The translations under genes and the position numbers were made by a program. Below are positions 8,870-17,956 of a DNA stretch of 64,000 nucleotides, piece by piece (within the stretch, counting starts at the first letter, position 1; each line of letters begins with the position of its first letter). The notes under the pieces were generated by a model that was not told the DNA's origin, ran no database searches, and worked only from the letters and a program-made list of their open reading frames with translations. Source of the stretch: Bradyrhizobium sp. (lineage in GTDB: Bacteria; Pseudomonadota; Alphaproteobacteria; Rhizobiales; Xanthobacteraceae); contig NZ_SSNA01000027.1 in NCBI RefSeq assembly GCF_004799445.1, positions 1-64,000 on the forward strand, in the 5' to 3' direction.

Positions 8870-9084
8870 TTATTAACCGGGCTGCAGAAGAAGGGAGATA
8901 ATGTCTTGTCGCTGGCGGGGTCGTCGCGCAGCTGTTTGCTGCTGGCCTTGTCGGCCGCCTCCAGCGCATCGAGCACGGCGTCAACAGCCTTGTCGGGATC
9001 GGCGACCTTGCCCTGGCGCTCCATGGCGTCGAGATAGTTCATGTAGGCCTGATAGGCCTTTTCGTCGTCGCAAAGCATACACAT
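8866..9084 (-). CDS. conserved hypothetical protein inside the gat operon, 72 aa
   Basis: It starts [25 protein letters not shown]. The Cys-x-x-Cys pair at residues 2 and 5 may bind metal or be redox-active. The body is a charged helical segment ([20 protein letters not shown]). It lies 20 bp after gatC, and its TGA overlaps the gatA start, so it is almost certainly cotranscribed and translationally coupled. A second ATG at 9078 would remove the first Cys. No family name is recognised. Confidence 0.7.
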   Translation of the reverse strand: MCMLCDDEKAYQAYMNYLDAMERQGKVADPDKAVDAVLDALEAADKASSKQLRDDPASDKTLSPFFCSPVNK

Positions 9085-9104
9085 CGGAAGACTCTTATAT
9101 TTGT

Positions 9105-9392
9105 TTATTCGACGACTTTCGGCACCAGAAAGAAATGACCCTGGGTTTCCGGCGCGTTCCTGACGATGTCGTCGGCGATCTCGCCATCATTGACCACGTC
9201 GGGGCGCTTCTTCATCTCCATCGGCATGACGGAGGTCATGGGTTCGACACCCTCGACGTTGACTTCGCTGAGCTGCTCGACGAAGGCCAGCATCGCGTTC
9301 AGTTCGCCCTGCAGATGCGACACTTCCGACTCCTTGACTGCAATCCGCGCGAGATGCGCGATACGGCGAACGGTGGCGGCATCGACCGACAT
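9105..9392 (-). CDS. gatC: aspartyl/glutamyl-tRNA amidotransferase subunit C
   Basis: This is the 95-aa small stabilising subunit that wraps around GatA and GatB. Family features are the opening [19 protein letters not shown], the helix [30 protein letters not shown] and the C-terminal [19 protein letters not shown]. The ATG at 9392 gives the family's usual length. It is the first of five genes transcribed leftwards, with 80 bp between it and the nitronate monooxygenase gene, enough for its own promoter. Confidence 0.95.
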   Translation of the reverse strand: MSVDAATVRRIAHLARIAVKESEVSHLQGELNAMLAFVEQLSEVNVEGVEPMTSVMPMEMKKRPDVVNDGEIADDIVRNAPETQGHFFLVPKVVE

Positions 9393-9472
9393 TATATATG
9401 GCCTCTGATGGCAAAACTCAGTCCGCCGTATAGCAGAGGGTGGTTTTGCGCCGCAACCGCGAGGGGTGCCTC

Positions 9473-10549
9473 TTAACCCGCCAAATGGCTCAGCCGTGCC
9501 AGCGCCGCGCCGGCCAGCGCCCGGGTCAGCTCCGCCGCCGGCATTTCGCGCCCCAACCGCACCGCCTGGCCAGCCCAGAGATTGGTGAAATCGAGCTTGC
9601 CGAGCTTTTCCGAAGCCACCTTCAGAGGCGCCAGGCCCGTCGCGGCATGCGGGAAGGCGGGCGCATCCGGTGAAATCGGACCGATCTCGCGCATCACGCG
9701 GTTGGCGACCCCGCGCGCCGGGCGGCCGGTCATGACATTGGTGATGACGGTGGAATCGTCCCGCGCCTGGGCGAGCGCGGTCCGCGCCGGCGCGATCACC
9801 TTCGATTCCGGGCAGCGCAGATAGGCGCTGCCGATCTGCACGCCCGCCGCCCCCAGCGCGAAGGCTGCCGCGATGCCACGTCCGTCGGCGATGCCGCCGG
9901 CCGCGATCACCGGGATCTTCACGGCATCGACCACCTGCGGCACCAGCGCGAAGGTGCCGGGCTGCTCGGCGATGTTTTCGGTCAGGAACATGCCGCGATG
10001 ACCGCCGGCCTCGGCGCCCTGCGCGATGACGGCGTCGGCGCCGTGTTCCTCGAGCCAGATCGCCTCCCGCACGACGGTCGCGGACGAGATCACGATGCAG
10101 CCGGCGGCCTTGACGCGGCTGAGCAGCGCCGGTTCGGGAAGGCCGAAATGGAAACTGACGATTTCGGGCTTGAGCTCCTCGACCAGTTCGCACATCGCCG
10201 CATCGAACGGCGCGCGGTTGGCGGCATTGACCGGCGCCGCCGGGTCGAGCCCCAACTCTCTATAATAAGGTCCGAGCCGCTGCTTCCAGCCAGCCTCGCG
10301 CGCGGCATCGGCATTGACCGGCTCATGACAGAAGAAATTCATGTTGACCGGCGCGGAGACCCGCTGGCGAATGATATTGATCTGCTCGCGCGCCTTCTCG
10401 ACCGACAGCATGGCGCACGGCAGCGAGCCCAGCGCCCCACCCTGCGCCGCCGCGATCACAAGGTCCGCATCCATCACCCCCGCCATTGGCGCCAGCACGA
10501 TAGGAAACTCGGTTTTGAAAAGGTCGAGAATTCGGCGGTCCGGCCACAT
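9473..10549 (-). CDS. nitronate monooxygenase (NPD/2-nitropropane dioxygenase family)
   Basis: This is an FMN-dependent TIM-barrel enzyme that oxidises alkyl nitronates such as propionate-3-nitronate. The start [20 protein letters not shown] is the phosphate and FMN entry strand. The catalytic His184 lies in [13 protein letters not shown], and [33 protein letters not shown] is the flavin phosphate site (quoted here as family pattern). The length of 358 aa is typical. It is co-directional with gatC but probably separate from the amidotransferase function. The true substrate is unknown. Confidence 0.88.
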   Translation of the reverse strand: MWPDRRILDLFKTEFPIVLAPMAGVMDADLVIAAAQGGALGSLPCAMLSVEKAREQINIIRQRVSAPVNMNFFCHEPVNADAAREAGWKQRLGPYYRELGLDPAAPVNAANRAPFDAAMCELVEELKPEIVSFHFGLPEPALLSRVKAAGCIVISSATVVREAIWLEEHGADAVIAQGAEAGGHRGMFLTENIAEQPGTFALVPQVVDAVKIPVIAAGGIADGRGIAAAFALGAAGVQIGSAYLRCPESKVIAPARTALAQARDDSTVITNVMTGRPARGVANRVMREIGPISPDAPAFPHAATGLAPLKVASEKLGKLDFTNLWAGQAVRLGREMPAAELTRALAGAALARLSHLAG

Positions 10550-10631
10550 GGTCAGCTCATTTCAACTGAGGGGAATTGGCGCGGGCGTCCTTGCCGGCCT
10601 CTGCAAGCCTAGCACCTCAGGAGGTCGCCAG

Positions 10632-10856
10632 CTATGCAATGCCCCGTTGCCTGAGGCTCCAGCGCCGCAGCGCAACGATGGCCCAGATCGCCTCGACCAG
10701 CCCAAACGGCCAGGCGCCCTGCAGAAATCCATAGATTGAGCCGAGCGCACAGGCGGCTGAGAAAGCGAGGATGAACCAGCGGCTGCGATCCTCCAGCGCG
10801 TAGCTCACCAGCATCGCCGTGACCGCGAACAAACCAAACAATGTCAGCCCGTCCAT
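10632..10856 (-). CDS. small membrane protein, 74 aa
   Basis: It starts MDGLTLFGLFAVTAMLVSYAL and has two or three hydrophobic segments (about residues 4-20, 27-45 and 48-60), ending in a basic RRWSLRQRGIA, which suggests a cytoplasmic C-terminus. The ATG at 10856 fits the membrane topology better than an in-frame codon at 10883. It is divergent from ruvX with a 57-bp shared promoter gap. The function is unknown. Confidence 0.7.
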   Translation of the reverse strand: MDGLTLFGLFAVTAMLVSYALEDRSRWFILAFSAACALGSIYGFLQGAWPFGLVEAIWAIVALRRWSLRQRGIA

Positions 10857-10913
10857 CGTAATTCTGCCTTTCCCGCTTTGCACCGCTTGCAGCCCGCGTG
10901 GTATGCGAACCCC

Positions 10914-11396
10914 ATGCCTGCCCTCATTCTACCGCTGATCGACGCCGCCACGCACTGGCCTGAACGCGGCGCGCTGATCGGCCTCGATCTGGGCACCAAG
11001 ACCATCGGCGTTGCCGTATCCGATCCCGACCGCCGGCTGGCGACCGGGGTCGAAACCATCCAGCGCAAGGCGTTCAAGGCCGATGCCGCCCGCCTGCTCG
11101 CCATCGCGCGCGAGCGCAGCGCCGTGGGCTTCGTGCTCGGCCTGCCGATCAATATGGACGCCAGCGAGGGTCCGCGCGCGCAATCCACCCGCGCCTTCGC
11201 GCGCAATTTCTCCAAATTGACCGACCTCGCGATCGCCCTGTGGGACGAACGGCTCTCCACGGTGGCGGTCGAGCGCGAATTGATCGGGATGGACATGAGC
11301 CGCGCCCGGCGCGCGGAGGTGATCGACGAACACGCCGCGATCTTCATCCTGCAGGGCGCGCTCGACCGGCTGGCCAACGCGCGCGAGATGCGCTGA
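10914..11396 (+). CDS. ruvX: RuvX/YqgF-type Holliday junction resolvase
   Basis: This RNase H-fold nuclease is implicated in rRNA 5'-end processing and Holliday junction resolution. Asp25 lies in LIGLDLGTKTIGVAVSD. The strand VGFVLGLPINMDASEG, the stretch IALWDERLSTVAVE and the terminal acidic DEHAAIFILQ motif are in family order. The 160-aa length is normal. The ATG at 10914 starts just before the conserved core; an upstream ATG at 10878 would overlap the divergent gene's leader. Confidence 0.93.
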   Translation: MPALILPLIDAATHWPERGALIGLDLGTKTIGVAVSDPDRRLATGVETIQRKAFKADAARLLAIARERSAVGFVLGLPINMDASEGPRAQSTRAFARNFSKLTDLAIALWDERLSTVAVERELIGMDMSRARRAEVIDEHAAIFILQGALDRLANAREMR

Positions 11397-11409
11397 CATC
11401 ATCGAAGTT

Positions 11410-12192
11410 CTAGCTCGCCCCAACGAGCAAGAAGGTCTGCACCACCGCGGCGAGATTGTTGAGGCCGTGCACGATGATCGTGAGCCAGGTCGAATTGAAG
11501 CGGTAGCGGAGACAGCCGAGCAGAAGACCGATCGAAAACACCTCGCCGAAGAAGTACCAGTCGTATTGCAGATGCAGCGCAGTCCAGACCAGCGACGACA
11601 GGACGATGGCGCCGGCGGGCCGGAGAAACGACTCCGACCAGCCGCGGTAGAGGAAGCCGCGGGCGAACAATTCCTCCGACATCGGCGCCGCGACGCAGAA
11701 TGCCATCACCAGAAGCCACAGCGCCCCGTCGGCGCGCGCCGATGTCAGGACATCCATCATGAAACCGGGCGCGGATTCGCGTCCCGTCACGCGCGACAGC
11801 ACCTCCCATCCCCCGACCAGGACAATGAGCGCGCCGACACCGATCGCGATGCTGCGCCATGAGGGCCAGCGCAGCGCCAGATAGTCGGCGAACGGCGTGC
11901 GCGACAGGCGTATCGCGAGCCAGAGCGCGGCCAGAACGGCGGGCAGACCCGTGATCACGGAGAGGGAGATCGTCAGGCCGCCGCCCAGCACGTGGATCGC
12001 GGAGCCCAAATCGAGCGGCCCTTCCTGCCGGATCATGAACCAGGTCACGACAGCCATTTGCCCCGCGAACATCGCGCCGAACACGACGAGGCCCCACAGC
12101 GCGGTGCCCCAGAACTTCCAGATGCGGGGCGAACGCTGGAGGGGGACAGCCGGCGCGAGCGCGGCGGGACTTGCAGGATCGAGGGAATCCAT
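11410..12192 (-). CDS. CPBP-family intramembrane (CAAX) protease
   Basis: The 260-aa protein has six to eight hydrophobic segments. It carries the CPBP/Abi motifs: EE-x3-R in APMSEELFARGFLYRG, F/W-x3-H in LVWTALHLQ and the late His in IIVHGLNNLAAV, which together form the glutamate/histidine active site. Such proteins process prenylated or other membrane peptides; the substrate here is unknown. The ATG at 12192 was chosen over an adjacent in-frame TTG. It converges with ruvX (13-bp gap). Confidence 0.88.
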   Translation of the reverse strand: MDSLDPASPAALAPAVPLQRSPRIWKFWGTALWGLVVFGAMFAGQMAVVTWFMIRQEGPLDLGSAIHVLGGGLTISLSVITGLPAVLAALWLAIRLSRTPFADYLALRWPSWRSIAIGVGALIVLVGGWEVLSRVTGRESAPGFMMDVLTSARADGALWLLVMAFCVAAPMSEELFARGFLYRGWSESFLRPAGAIVLSSLVWTALHLQYDWYFFGEVFSIGLLLGCLRYRFNSTWLTIIVHGLNNLAAVVQTFLLVGAS

Positions 12193-12218
12193 CAACAGGC
12201 TTTCAAATTTCAGTTGCC

Positions 12219-12287
12219 GTCATGCCCGGACTTGATCCGGGCATCCATCACACTTCACAAGATTGCCGGGTCAAGCCCGGCAATGAC
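12219..12287. repeat. dispersed palindromic intergenic repeat (double hairpin)
   Basis: Two adjacent short palindromes (CCCGGACTTGATCCGGG and GCCGGGTCAAGCCCGGC) are flanked by GTCATG and ATGAC ends. This is the organisation of the short repeats scattered between genes in many alphaproteobacterial chromosomes. It lies between aidB and the CAAX protease gene and may also help terminate or stabilise transcripts. Confidence 0.65.
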
Positions 12288-12300
12288 GCTTTGGTTGGCA

Positions 12301-13944
12301 TCATGGCAGCGCCCGCTCCATCAGACCCCTGACGTCGTCGTGTGACAGATCGGCCGCGCCGTACATGCTGGCGTGATTCCCGGCAAGCCGGGTAGCCGCG
12401 AACAATTCCGCGTGACGTGGCGAAACCTGGTTGAGCGCCGCTGCGGCGGCCAACAACGCAAGCTTTTCCACCGCCAGCCGCGCCACGCGCTCGGAGTCGG
12501 GCCTTCGGAAGGTCGCCGCGATGAAAGCCGCCGCATCGCCGGCGCCAGCCAGGCCCGCGGTTTCCAGGGCGAGATTTTGCAGGATCGCCGCGGCCGCCTC
12601 GACCTCGCGCGACAACGCGCGCAGCACGTCCAGGCACATCACATTGCCCGAGCCTTCCCAGATCGCATTGACGGGCGACTCGCGATAGTGGCGCGCCAAA
12701 ATGCCCTCCTCGACATAACCGTTGCCGCCGAGACACTCCATCGCCTCGTACAGAAATCCCGGCGCGCTCTTGCAGACCCAGTATTTGATCGCGGGGGTCA
12801 GCAACCGCATATAGGCCGCCTCGGCCTGATCGAGCGGCGCGCGGTCGAACGAACGGCACAGCCGCATCACAAGCGCAATCGAGGCCTCGACATGCAATGC
12901 CATGTCCGCGAGCACGGTCTGCATCAGCGGCTGGTCGGCGAGGTGTTTCTGGAACACGCTGCGATGCCTGGCGTGATGCAGCGCATGGGCCAAGCCCGAC
13001 CGCATCAGGCCGGCGGAAGCAATCGCGCAATCCTGCCGCGTCAACTGCACCATCTGGATGATGGTGCGGATGCCCTTGCCCTCATCGCCGACGCGCGTCG
13101 CATGGGCGTCGACGAATTCGACCTCGGAAGAGGCGTTGGAGCGGTTGCCGAGCTTGTCCTTCAGCCGCTGGAACTGGATCGCATTGACCGATCCATCCGG
13201 CTTGAAGCGCGGCATGAAGAAACAGGTCAGCCCTTCGTCGGCCTGCGCCAGCACCAGGAACGCGTCGCACATCGGCGCCGACATGAACCATTTATGGCCG
13301 GTGATGCGATAGTCGTCGCCGTCGCGCTCCGCGCGGGTCTTGTTGGAGCGCACGTCGGTGCCGCCCTGCTTCTCGGTCATGCCCATGCCGAGCGTCATGC
13401 CGCGTTTTGCCGACCATGGCGCGAAGGTCGGATCATAGGCGCGCGTGCCGATGACGGGCATGGTCTTCGCGAGCAAATCGGGCTGCGCAGCGAGCGCCGC
13501 CACCGAGGCCCGCGTCATGGTGATCGGACACAAATGCCCGGTCTCGACCCCTGCCGCCATATAGAATTTCGCGGCCCGCACGACTTCGGCCGCGCCTCCG
13601 GCCGGTTGGCCCAGCGCGTTCCAAGTCGAATTGTGCACCCCGGCATGCGCGCTGCGCGCCATCAATTCGTGATAGGCTGGGTGAAACTCGACTTCGTCGC
13701 GGCGGTTGCCCCTGGAATCGAACGTCCGCAGTTTTGGCGTGTTCTCGTTGGCGAGCCGGCCCCGCTCCGCCATGACGGCCGAACCCCAGTGCTGCCCGAA
13801 CTCGGACAATTCCGCATGCGCGGAGACCCCGCCGTTGGCCGCGACCGCGTCTGATAACGGGCGGTCCAGCGCGAACAGATCGACATCGACAAACGGCGGC
13901 GCCTGGTTGAACACCTCGTGGGTCGCGAATGAAACCTTCGTCAT
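12301..13944 (-). CDS. aidB: AidB-type acyl-CoA dehydrogenase-like flavoprotein
   Basis: The 547-aa protein follows E. coli AidB along its length: an early TKVSFATHEVFNQAPPF, LCPITMTRASVAAL, GMGMTEKQGGTDVRSN (FAD/substrate loop), HKWFMSAPMCDAFLVLAQ, LKDKLGNRSNASSEVEF and PVNAIWEGSGNVMCLDVLRAL (the C-terminal FAD-binding stretch). AidB is induced by alkylating agents and binds DNA near promoters; its catalytic substrate is unsettled. It is a single gene with a dispersed repeat downstream. Confidence 0.88.
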   Translation of the reverse strand: MTKVSFATHEVFNQAPPFVDVDLFALDRPLSDAVAANGGVSAHAELSEFGQHWGSAVMAERGRLANENTPKLRTFDSRGNRRDEVEFHPAYHELMARSAHAGVHNSTWNALGQPAGGAAEVVRAAKFYMAAGVETGHLCPITMTRASVAALAAQPDLLAKTMPVIGTRAYDPTFAPWSAKRGMTLGMGMTEKQGGTDVRSNKTRAERDGDDYRITGHKWFMSAPMCDAFLVLAQADEGLTCFFMPRFKPDGSVNAIQFQRLKDKLGNRSNASSEVEFVDAHATRVGDEGKGIRTIIQMVQLTRQDCAIASAGLMRSGLAHALHHARHRSVFQKHLADQPLMQTVLADMALHVEASIALVMRLCRSFDRAPLDQAEAAYMRLLTPAIKYWVCKSAPGFLYEAMECLGGNGYVEEGILARHYRESPVNAIWEGSGNVMCLDVLRALSREVEAAAAILQNLALETAGLAGAGDAAAFIAATFRRPDSERVARLAVEKLALLAAAAALNQVSPRHAELFAATRLAGNHASMYGAADLSHDDVRGLMERALP

Positions 13945-13989
13945 GGCCGTTCCTGACTGAAGACGTGATCTTGCAACAACGGAAGTAGG

Positions 13990-14751
13990 CTATCTCATCC
14001 GCGGACTTATCGGGAAATCATACGCGGGGCCGCCTGCGCCCGGCAGCGAAAAATGCCACCATTCCTTGGCATAATTTACAAAACCTTGCCTCGCCATTGC
14101 AGCAACCAGCAGATTTCGCCATCGGCGCTGGTCTTTCGTGACGGACCGGGCCGCGGTATGCGCCTTGAGGTCGGAACAATCATAGCCGGTGCCCATATCG
14201 ACGCTGGCTTCGGGCGCGCGGGCGGCCGCGGGCGCGGTGCAATCGGCGTAAGCCTTGTTGGGATCGAAGGCGCGGGAATTGTCGGCCTTCAGATCGACCA
14301 GGGTAAGGTCCACCGCGGCGCCGGTGGAATGGCCGGAGTGCTCGGCGATATAGCCGAGCCGGAACAGATCCTTCTTGGAGAATGCCGGATTATAGCGCCG
14401 CTCGGCCGGCGTCTCCTGGCCATTCCGGGCCCACACCACCATATCGTGCACCGCGCGCTCGGGGCGGTAACAATCCAGCACCTTCAAGGACAGGTTTTGG
14501 GAGCCAAGTTCCGCCTGGACGCGCTTCAACCTCAGTCCGACGTCACGCTTCACCACGCACTCGGCCGCACCATAGCCTTCGAGCGGCCGGCCGACGAAGT
14601 TATTCGCCCCGGCGTAGCGGATGTCCTGACGAATCGTCGGATCGAGGTCGCGGAGGTACACGAAACCGCCGGGCAAGGTCTGCGCGCCCGTCGGCGCTGC
14701 GAGCGCCATCGCCGTGAGCAGGACCGCTGCAAGCCATTTCAAACTGCGCAT
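13990..14751 (-). CDS. D-alanyl-D-alanine dipeptidase (VanX/M15D family), exported
   Basis: This zinc peptidase hydrolyses D-Ala-D-Ala, likely salvaging it from cell-wall turnover. From the ATG at 14751 there is a signal peptide ([20 protein letters not shown]..., cleavage near GAQ), so it acts in the periplasm. The core has the SxHxxGxAxD metal motif in [15 protein letters not shown], the second motif [10 protein letters not shown] with catalytic Glu and zinc His, and an Arg in DCYRPERAV. Its 253 aa is slightly longer than VanX because of the leader. An upstream TTG at 14772 is less likely. Confidence 0.85.
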   Translation of the reverse strand: MRSLKWLAAVLLTAMALAAPTGAQTLPGGFVYLRDLDPTIRQDIRYAGANNFVGRPLEGYGAAECVVKRDVGLRLKRVQAELGSQNLSLKVLDCYRPERAVHDMVVWARNGQETPAERRYNPAFSKKDLFRLGYIAEHSGHSTGAAVDLTLVDLKADNSRAFDPNKAYADCTAPAAARAPEASVDMGTGYDCSDLKAHTAARSVTKDQRRWRNLLVAAMARQGFVNYAKEWWHFSLPGAGGPAYDFPISPRMR

Positions 14752-14889
14752 GCCGGATGGTTGGCGATCCAATCGCGGCGACTTTGCGGCGCGCCCGTTT
14801 ACCGTGCTCCCGACATCTCAGGGGATAACTCGTTGAGCCCCTATTCGCGCTTGCCCCCCGTTGTATCTCTGCCTATAGCTCTCGTTTTA

Positions 14890-15843
14890 ATGACCCCTGC
14901 ATCGAAATCGACCTTCGTCCTCGGTCACCGGCATCTGCTGGGAATCGAGGGCCTTTCGGCTGCCGATATCACCGGCCTGCTCGACCTCTCCGAGGAATAT
15001 GTCGAGCTCAACCGCCAGGTCGACAAGAAGCGCACCTCCCTGCGCGGCCGCACCCAGGTCAATCTGTTCTTCGAGGCCTCGACCCGCACCCAGTCCTCAT
15101 TCGAGTTGGCGGGCAAGCGGCTCGGCGCCGATGTCATGAACATGTCGGTGTCGTCGTCCTCGATCCGGAAGGGCGAGACGCTGATGGACACCGCCGTCAC
15201 GCTGAACGCTATGCACCCCGATATCCTGGTGGTCAGGCACCATGCGTCCGGCGCCGTGGAACTGTTGGCGCGCAAGGTTGACGGCTCCGTCGTCAACGCC
15301 GGCGACGGCGCCCACGAACATCCGACCCAAGCGCTGCTCGATGCGCTGACCATCCGCCGCAACAAGGGCCGTCTCGAGGGATTGGTGATCGCGATCTGCG
15401 GTGACGTCATGCATTCGCGCGTGGCGCGTTCCAATATCCTGCTGCTCAATACCATGGGTGCGCGCGTCCGCGTGGTCGCGCCCTCCACGCTGCTGCCGCG
15501 CGGTATCGAGCGGATGGGGGTCGAGGTGGCCCGCGACATGCGCGAGGGACTGAACGGCGCCGATATCGTGATGATGCTGCGGCTGCAGCGCGAACGCATG
15601 AACGGCTCGTTCGTGCCGTCGAGCCAGGAATACTTTCACTACTTCGGCCTCGACCAGAAGAAATTGGCCTATGCCAAGCCCGACGCGCTGGTGATGCATC
15701 CCGGTCCGATGAATCGCGGCGTGGAAATCGACTCGATTGTGGCCGACGGCGCGCAATCGCTGATCCGCGAACAGGTGGAAATGGGAGTGGCGGTGCGGAT
15801 GGCGGTGCTCGAAGCGCTCGCCCGCAACCTGCCCAACGCGTGA
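14890..15843 (+). CDS. pyrB: aspartate carbamoyltransferase catalytic subunit
   Basis: PyrB condenses carbamoyl phosphate with aspartate in pyrimidine synthesis. It shows the carbamoyl-phosphate loop [11 protein letters not shown], the [14 protein letters not shown] segment, the Asp-binding stretch [12 protein letters not shown] and [14 protein letters not shown]. The 317-aa length is normal. The ATG at 14890 is followed directly by the conserved start. The pseudo-dihydroorotase gene begins 4 bp after its stop, so the two are cotranscribed and probably form the multi-subunit complex known for such pairs. Confidence 0.96.
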   Translation: MTPASKSTFVLGHRHLLGIEGLSAADITGLLDLSEEYVELNRQVDKKRTSLRGRTQVNLFFEASTRTQSSFELAGKRLGADVMNMSVSSSSIRKGETLMDTAVTLNAMHPDILVVRHHASGAVELLARKVDGSVVNAGDGAHEHPTQALLDALTIRRNKGRLEGLVIAICGDVMHSRVARSNILLLNTMGARVRVVAPSTLLPRGIERMGVEVARDMREGLNGADIVMMLRLQRERMNGSFVPSSQEYFHYFGLDQKKLAYAKPDALVMHPGPMNRGVEIDSIVADGAQSLIREQVEMGVAVRMAVLEALARNLPNA

Positions 15844-15847
15844 AATC

Positions 15848-17149
15848 ATGCTGACCGATCGCCGCCCCATCCTGCTCGCCAACGCCCGCGTGGTGGATCC
15901 CTCGCGCGATTTCGACGGCCCCGGCGACGTCCTGATCGCCGACGGGGTGATCCGCGACTCCAGGCGCGGCATCGGCGCCGCCGGCGTGCCCGAAGGTACC
16001 GACATCATCAATTGCGCCGGCAAGATCGTCGCCCCCGGGCTGATCGACATGCGTGCCTTTGTCGGCGAGCCCGGCGCCAGCCATCGCGAAACCTTTGCGT
16101 CCGCAAGCCAGGCGGCGGCGACCGGCGGCATCACCACCATCATCTGCCAGCCCGATACGTCGCCGGTCATCGACAATTCCGCGACGGTGGATTTCATCCT
16201 GCGGCGGGCCCGCGACACCGCGATCGTCAACATCCACCCGATGGCGGCGCTGACAAAAGGCATGCTCGGCCTGGAGATGACCGAGATCGGCCTGTTGAAG
16301 GCCGCGGGCGCGGTGGCCTTCACCGACGCCGACAAGAGCGTCACCAACGCGCAGGTGATGCGGAGGGCGCTGACCTATGCGCGGGATTTCGACGCGCTGA
16401 TCGTGCATCACACCGAAGACCCCCATCTGGTCGGCGAAGGCGTGATGAACGAGGGCGAATTCGCCACGCGGTTGGGACTGGTCGGCATTCCCAATGCCGC
16501 CGAAGCCGTGATGCTGGAGCGCGACATGCGCCTGGTCGCGCTGACCGGCGGCCGCTATCATGCGGGATCGCTGAGCTGCATCGAGTCCCTGGAAATCCTC
16601 AAGCGCGCCCGCGAAGCCGGCCTGGAGGTCTCGGCGTCGGTCTCGATCAACCATCTGACGCTGAATGAGAACGACATCGGCCCCTACCGCACCTTCCTGA
16701 AACTGTCGCCGCCGCTGCGCACCGAAGACGACCGTCTCGCGCTGGTGGCGGCCGTGGCCTCCGGCCTGATCGACGTGATCATGTCCGACCACAATCCGCA
16801 GGACGTCGAGGTCAAGCGGCTGCCGTTCGCGGAAGCCGCCGCCGGCGCCATCGGACTCGAGACCATGCTGCCGGCAGCGCTTCGGCTGATCCATAACGGC
16901 GAGACCGATTTCAGGACGCTGATCCGCGCGATGTCGACCCGCCCGGCCGAGCTGTTGGGCCTGCCCGGCGGATCGTTGCGCGCGGGCTCCCCGGCCGACG
17001 TGATCGTGATCGATACCGACACGCCCTGGATATTGGACCCCGGCGATCTCAAATCACAATGCAAGAACACGCCGTTCGACGAGGCGAGATTTTCGGGCCG
17101 CGTCGTGCGTACCATCATCGGCGGACGCACCGTCTATGAGCATGTCTAA
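15848..17149 (+). CDS. pyrC: dihydroorotase-like protein lacking the HxH metal motif (PyrX-like)
   Basis: The 433-aa amidohydrolase fold matches class I dihydroorotase end to end (NARVVDP, GKIVAPGLIDMRAFVGEPG, FTDADKSV, VHHTEDPHL, SINHLTL, MSDHNPQD at Asp314). In active enzymes the fifth strand reads GLxDLHxHLREPG. Here His69 and His71 are replaced by Arg and Phe, and the substrate Arg at 73 by Gly. Loss of both metal-binding His and this Arg predicts no dihydroorotase activity. Pseudomonas has a comparable inactive partner that is needed to assemble its PyrB dodecamer, and the 4-bp gap to pyrB supports that role. An active PyrC should exist elsewhere. Confidence 0.85.
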   Translation: MLTDRRPILLANARVVDPSRDFDGPGDVLIADGVIRDSRRGIGAAGVPEGTDIINCAGKIVAPGLIDMRAFVGEPGASHRETFASASQAAATGGITTIICQPDTSPVIDNSATVDFILRRARDTAIVNIHPMAALTKGMLGLEMTEIGLLKAAGAVAFTDADKSVTNAQVMRRALTYARDFDALIVHHTEDPHLVGEGVMNEGEFATRLGLVGIPNAAEAVMLERDMRLVALTGGRYHAGSLSCIESLEILKRAREAGLEVSASVSINHLTLNENDIGPYRTFLKLSPPLRTEDDRLALVAAVASGLIDVIMSDHNPQDVEVKRLPFAEAAAGAIGLETMLPAALRLIHNGETDFRTLIRAMSTRPAELLGLPGGSLRAGSPADVIVIDTDTPWILDPGDLKSQCKNTPFDEARFSGRVVRTIIGGRTVYEHV

Positions 17150-17217
17150 AGCGTTTCCAGGCGAAAGCCTGCCCCGTAAGCGATCCGGGGTGGACACCGC
17201 GTCAAGAGAACGCATTA
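17150..17217. repeat. dispersed intergenic repeat element
   Basis: The stretch beginning GCGTTTCCAGGCGAAAG and ending GTCAAGAGAACGC resembles the short repeat (GCGTTTTC...GAAGTGG...GTCAAGAAAACGC) found many times between Bradyrhizobium and Rhodopseudomonas genes. The outer ends are inverted (GCGTTTCC / GAGAACGC, imperfect). It separates pyrC from plsY. Confidence 0.5.
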
Positions 17218-17267
17218 AGAAGAAACTCTGATGCGCGCCAAATTCAGCGGCGCGGGGGGGAGCGGAG

Positions 17268-17861
17268 ATGTCAGCTAGTGCATGGCTGCCGGTGGCATTC
17301 GTCCTCGGCTATTTGTTCGGCTCGATTCCCTTCGGGCTGATCCTGACAAGATTGGCGGGGACGCAGGACCTGCGCTCGATCGGCTCCGGCAATATCGGTG
17401 CCACCAACGTGCTGCGCACCGGGCGCAAGGGGCTGGCCGCGGCGACCCTGCTGCTCGACATGCTTAAGGGCACCGCCGCCGTCATTATCGCAGGCTTCTA
17501 CGCCGGCCCCAACGCCGCGATGCTGGCGGCACTCGGCGCCTTTCTCGGCCACCTGTTTCCGGTGTGGCTGAAGTTCAGGGGTGGCAAGGGCGTCGCGGTC
17601 TATATCGGTGTGCTGATCGGCCTGTTCTGGCCGGCTGCGGTGGTGTTTTGCGTGCTGTGGCTCGCCACCGCCGTGACCTCGCGCTACTCCTCGCTCTCTG
17701 CGCTGGTGGCAAGCTTCGTCACGCCGATCTTTCTGTGGTGGTTCGGCCACCCCGCCCTCGCCTCACTGTTCGCCGTGCTGACGCTGTTGTTGTTCTACAT
17801 GCACCGCGAAAACATCAGGCGATTGCAGACCGGGACCGAGGGGCGGATCGGGGCGAAGTGA
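17268..17861 (+). CDS. plsY: glycerol-3-phosphate acyltransferase (acyl-phosphate dependent)
   Basis: This integral membrane enzyme transfers the acyl group from acyl phosphate to glycerol-3-phosphate, the first step of phospholipid synthesis. Family motifs are [34 protein letters not shown] (residues ~35-55), [17 protein letters not shown] (glycerol-3-phosphate site, quoted as family pattern) and the late [16 protein letters not shown]. There are about six membrane segments in 197 aa, the usual size. Confidence 0.95.
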   Translation: MSASAWLPVAFVLGYLFGSIPFGLILTRLAGTQDLRSIGSGNIGATNVLRTGRKGLAAATLLLDMLKGTAAVIIAGFYAGPNAAMLAALGAFLGHLFPVWLKFRGGKGVAVYIGVLIGLFWPAAVVFCVLWLATAVTSRYSSLSALVASFVTPIFLWWFGHPALASLFAVLTLLLFYMHRENIRRLQTGTEGRIGAK

Positions 17862-17956
17862 GAGCGAGGACGCTTTATTTCGTCAAGGCCGGGCATGACG
17901 CGGAAAGGTCCTCCGCCCACGTTTAAGCCCCCTTCCCCGCGCCCTCAGGTTGATCC

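Noticed and set aside
7514..9037. 507-codon plus-strand frame opposite gatA
   Set aside because: Arg/Gly/His-rich, no motif, fully antisense to gatA and the 72-aa gene.
12373..13854. 493-codon plus-strand frame opposite aidB
   Set aside because: The minus strand encodes an AidB-like protein with all its motifs; this frame is a compositional shadow.
14053..14889. Upstream extension of pyrB to give a 596-aa protein
   Set aside because: The added part lies antisense to the VanX-type gene and has no homology pattern; the ATG at 14890 gives the normal PyrB length.
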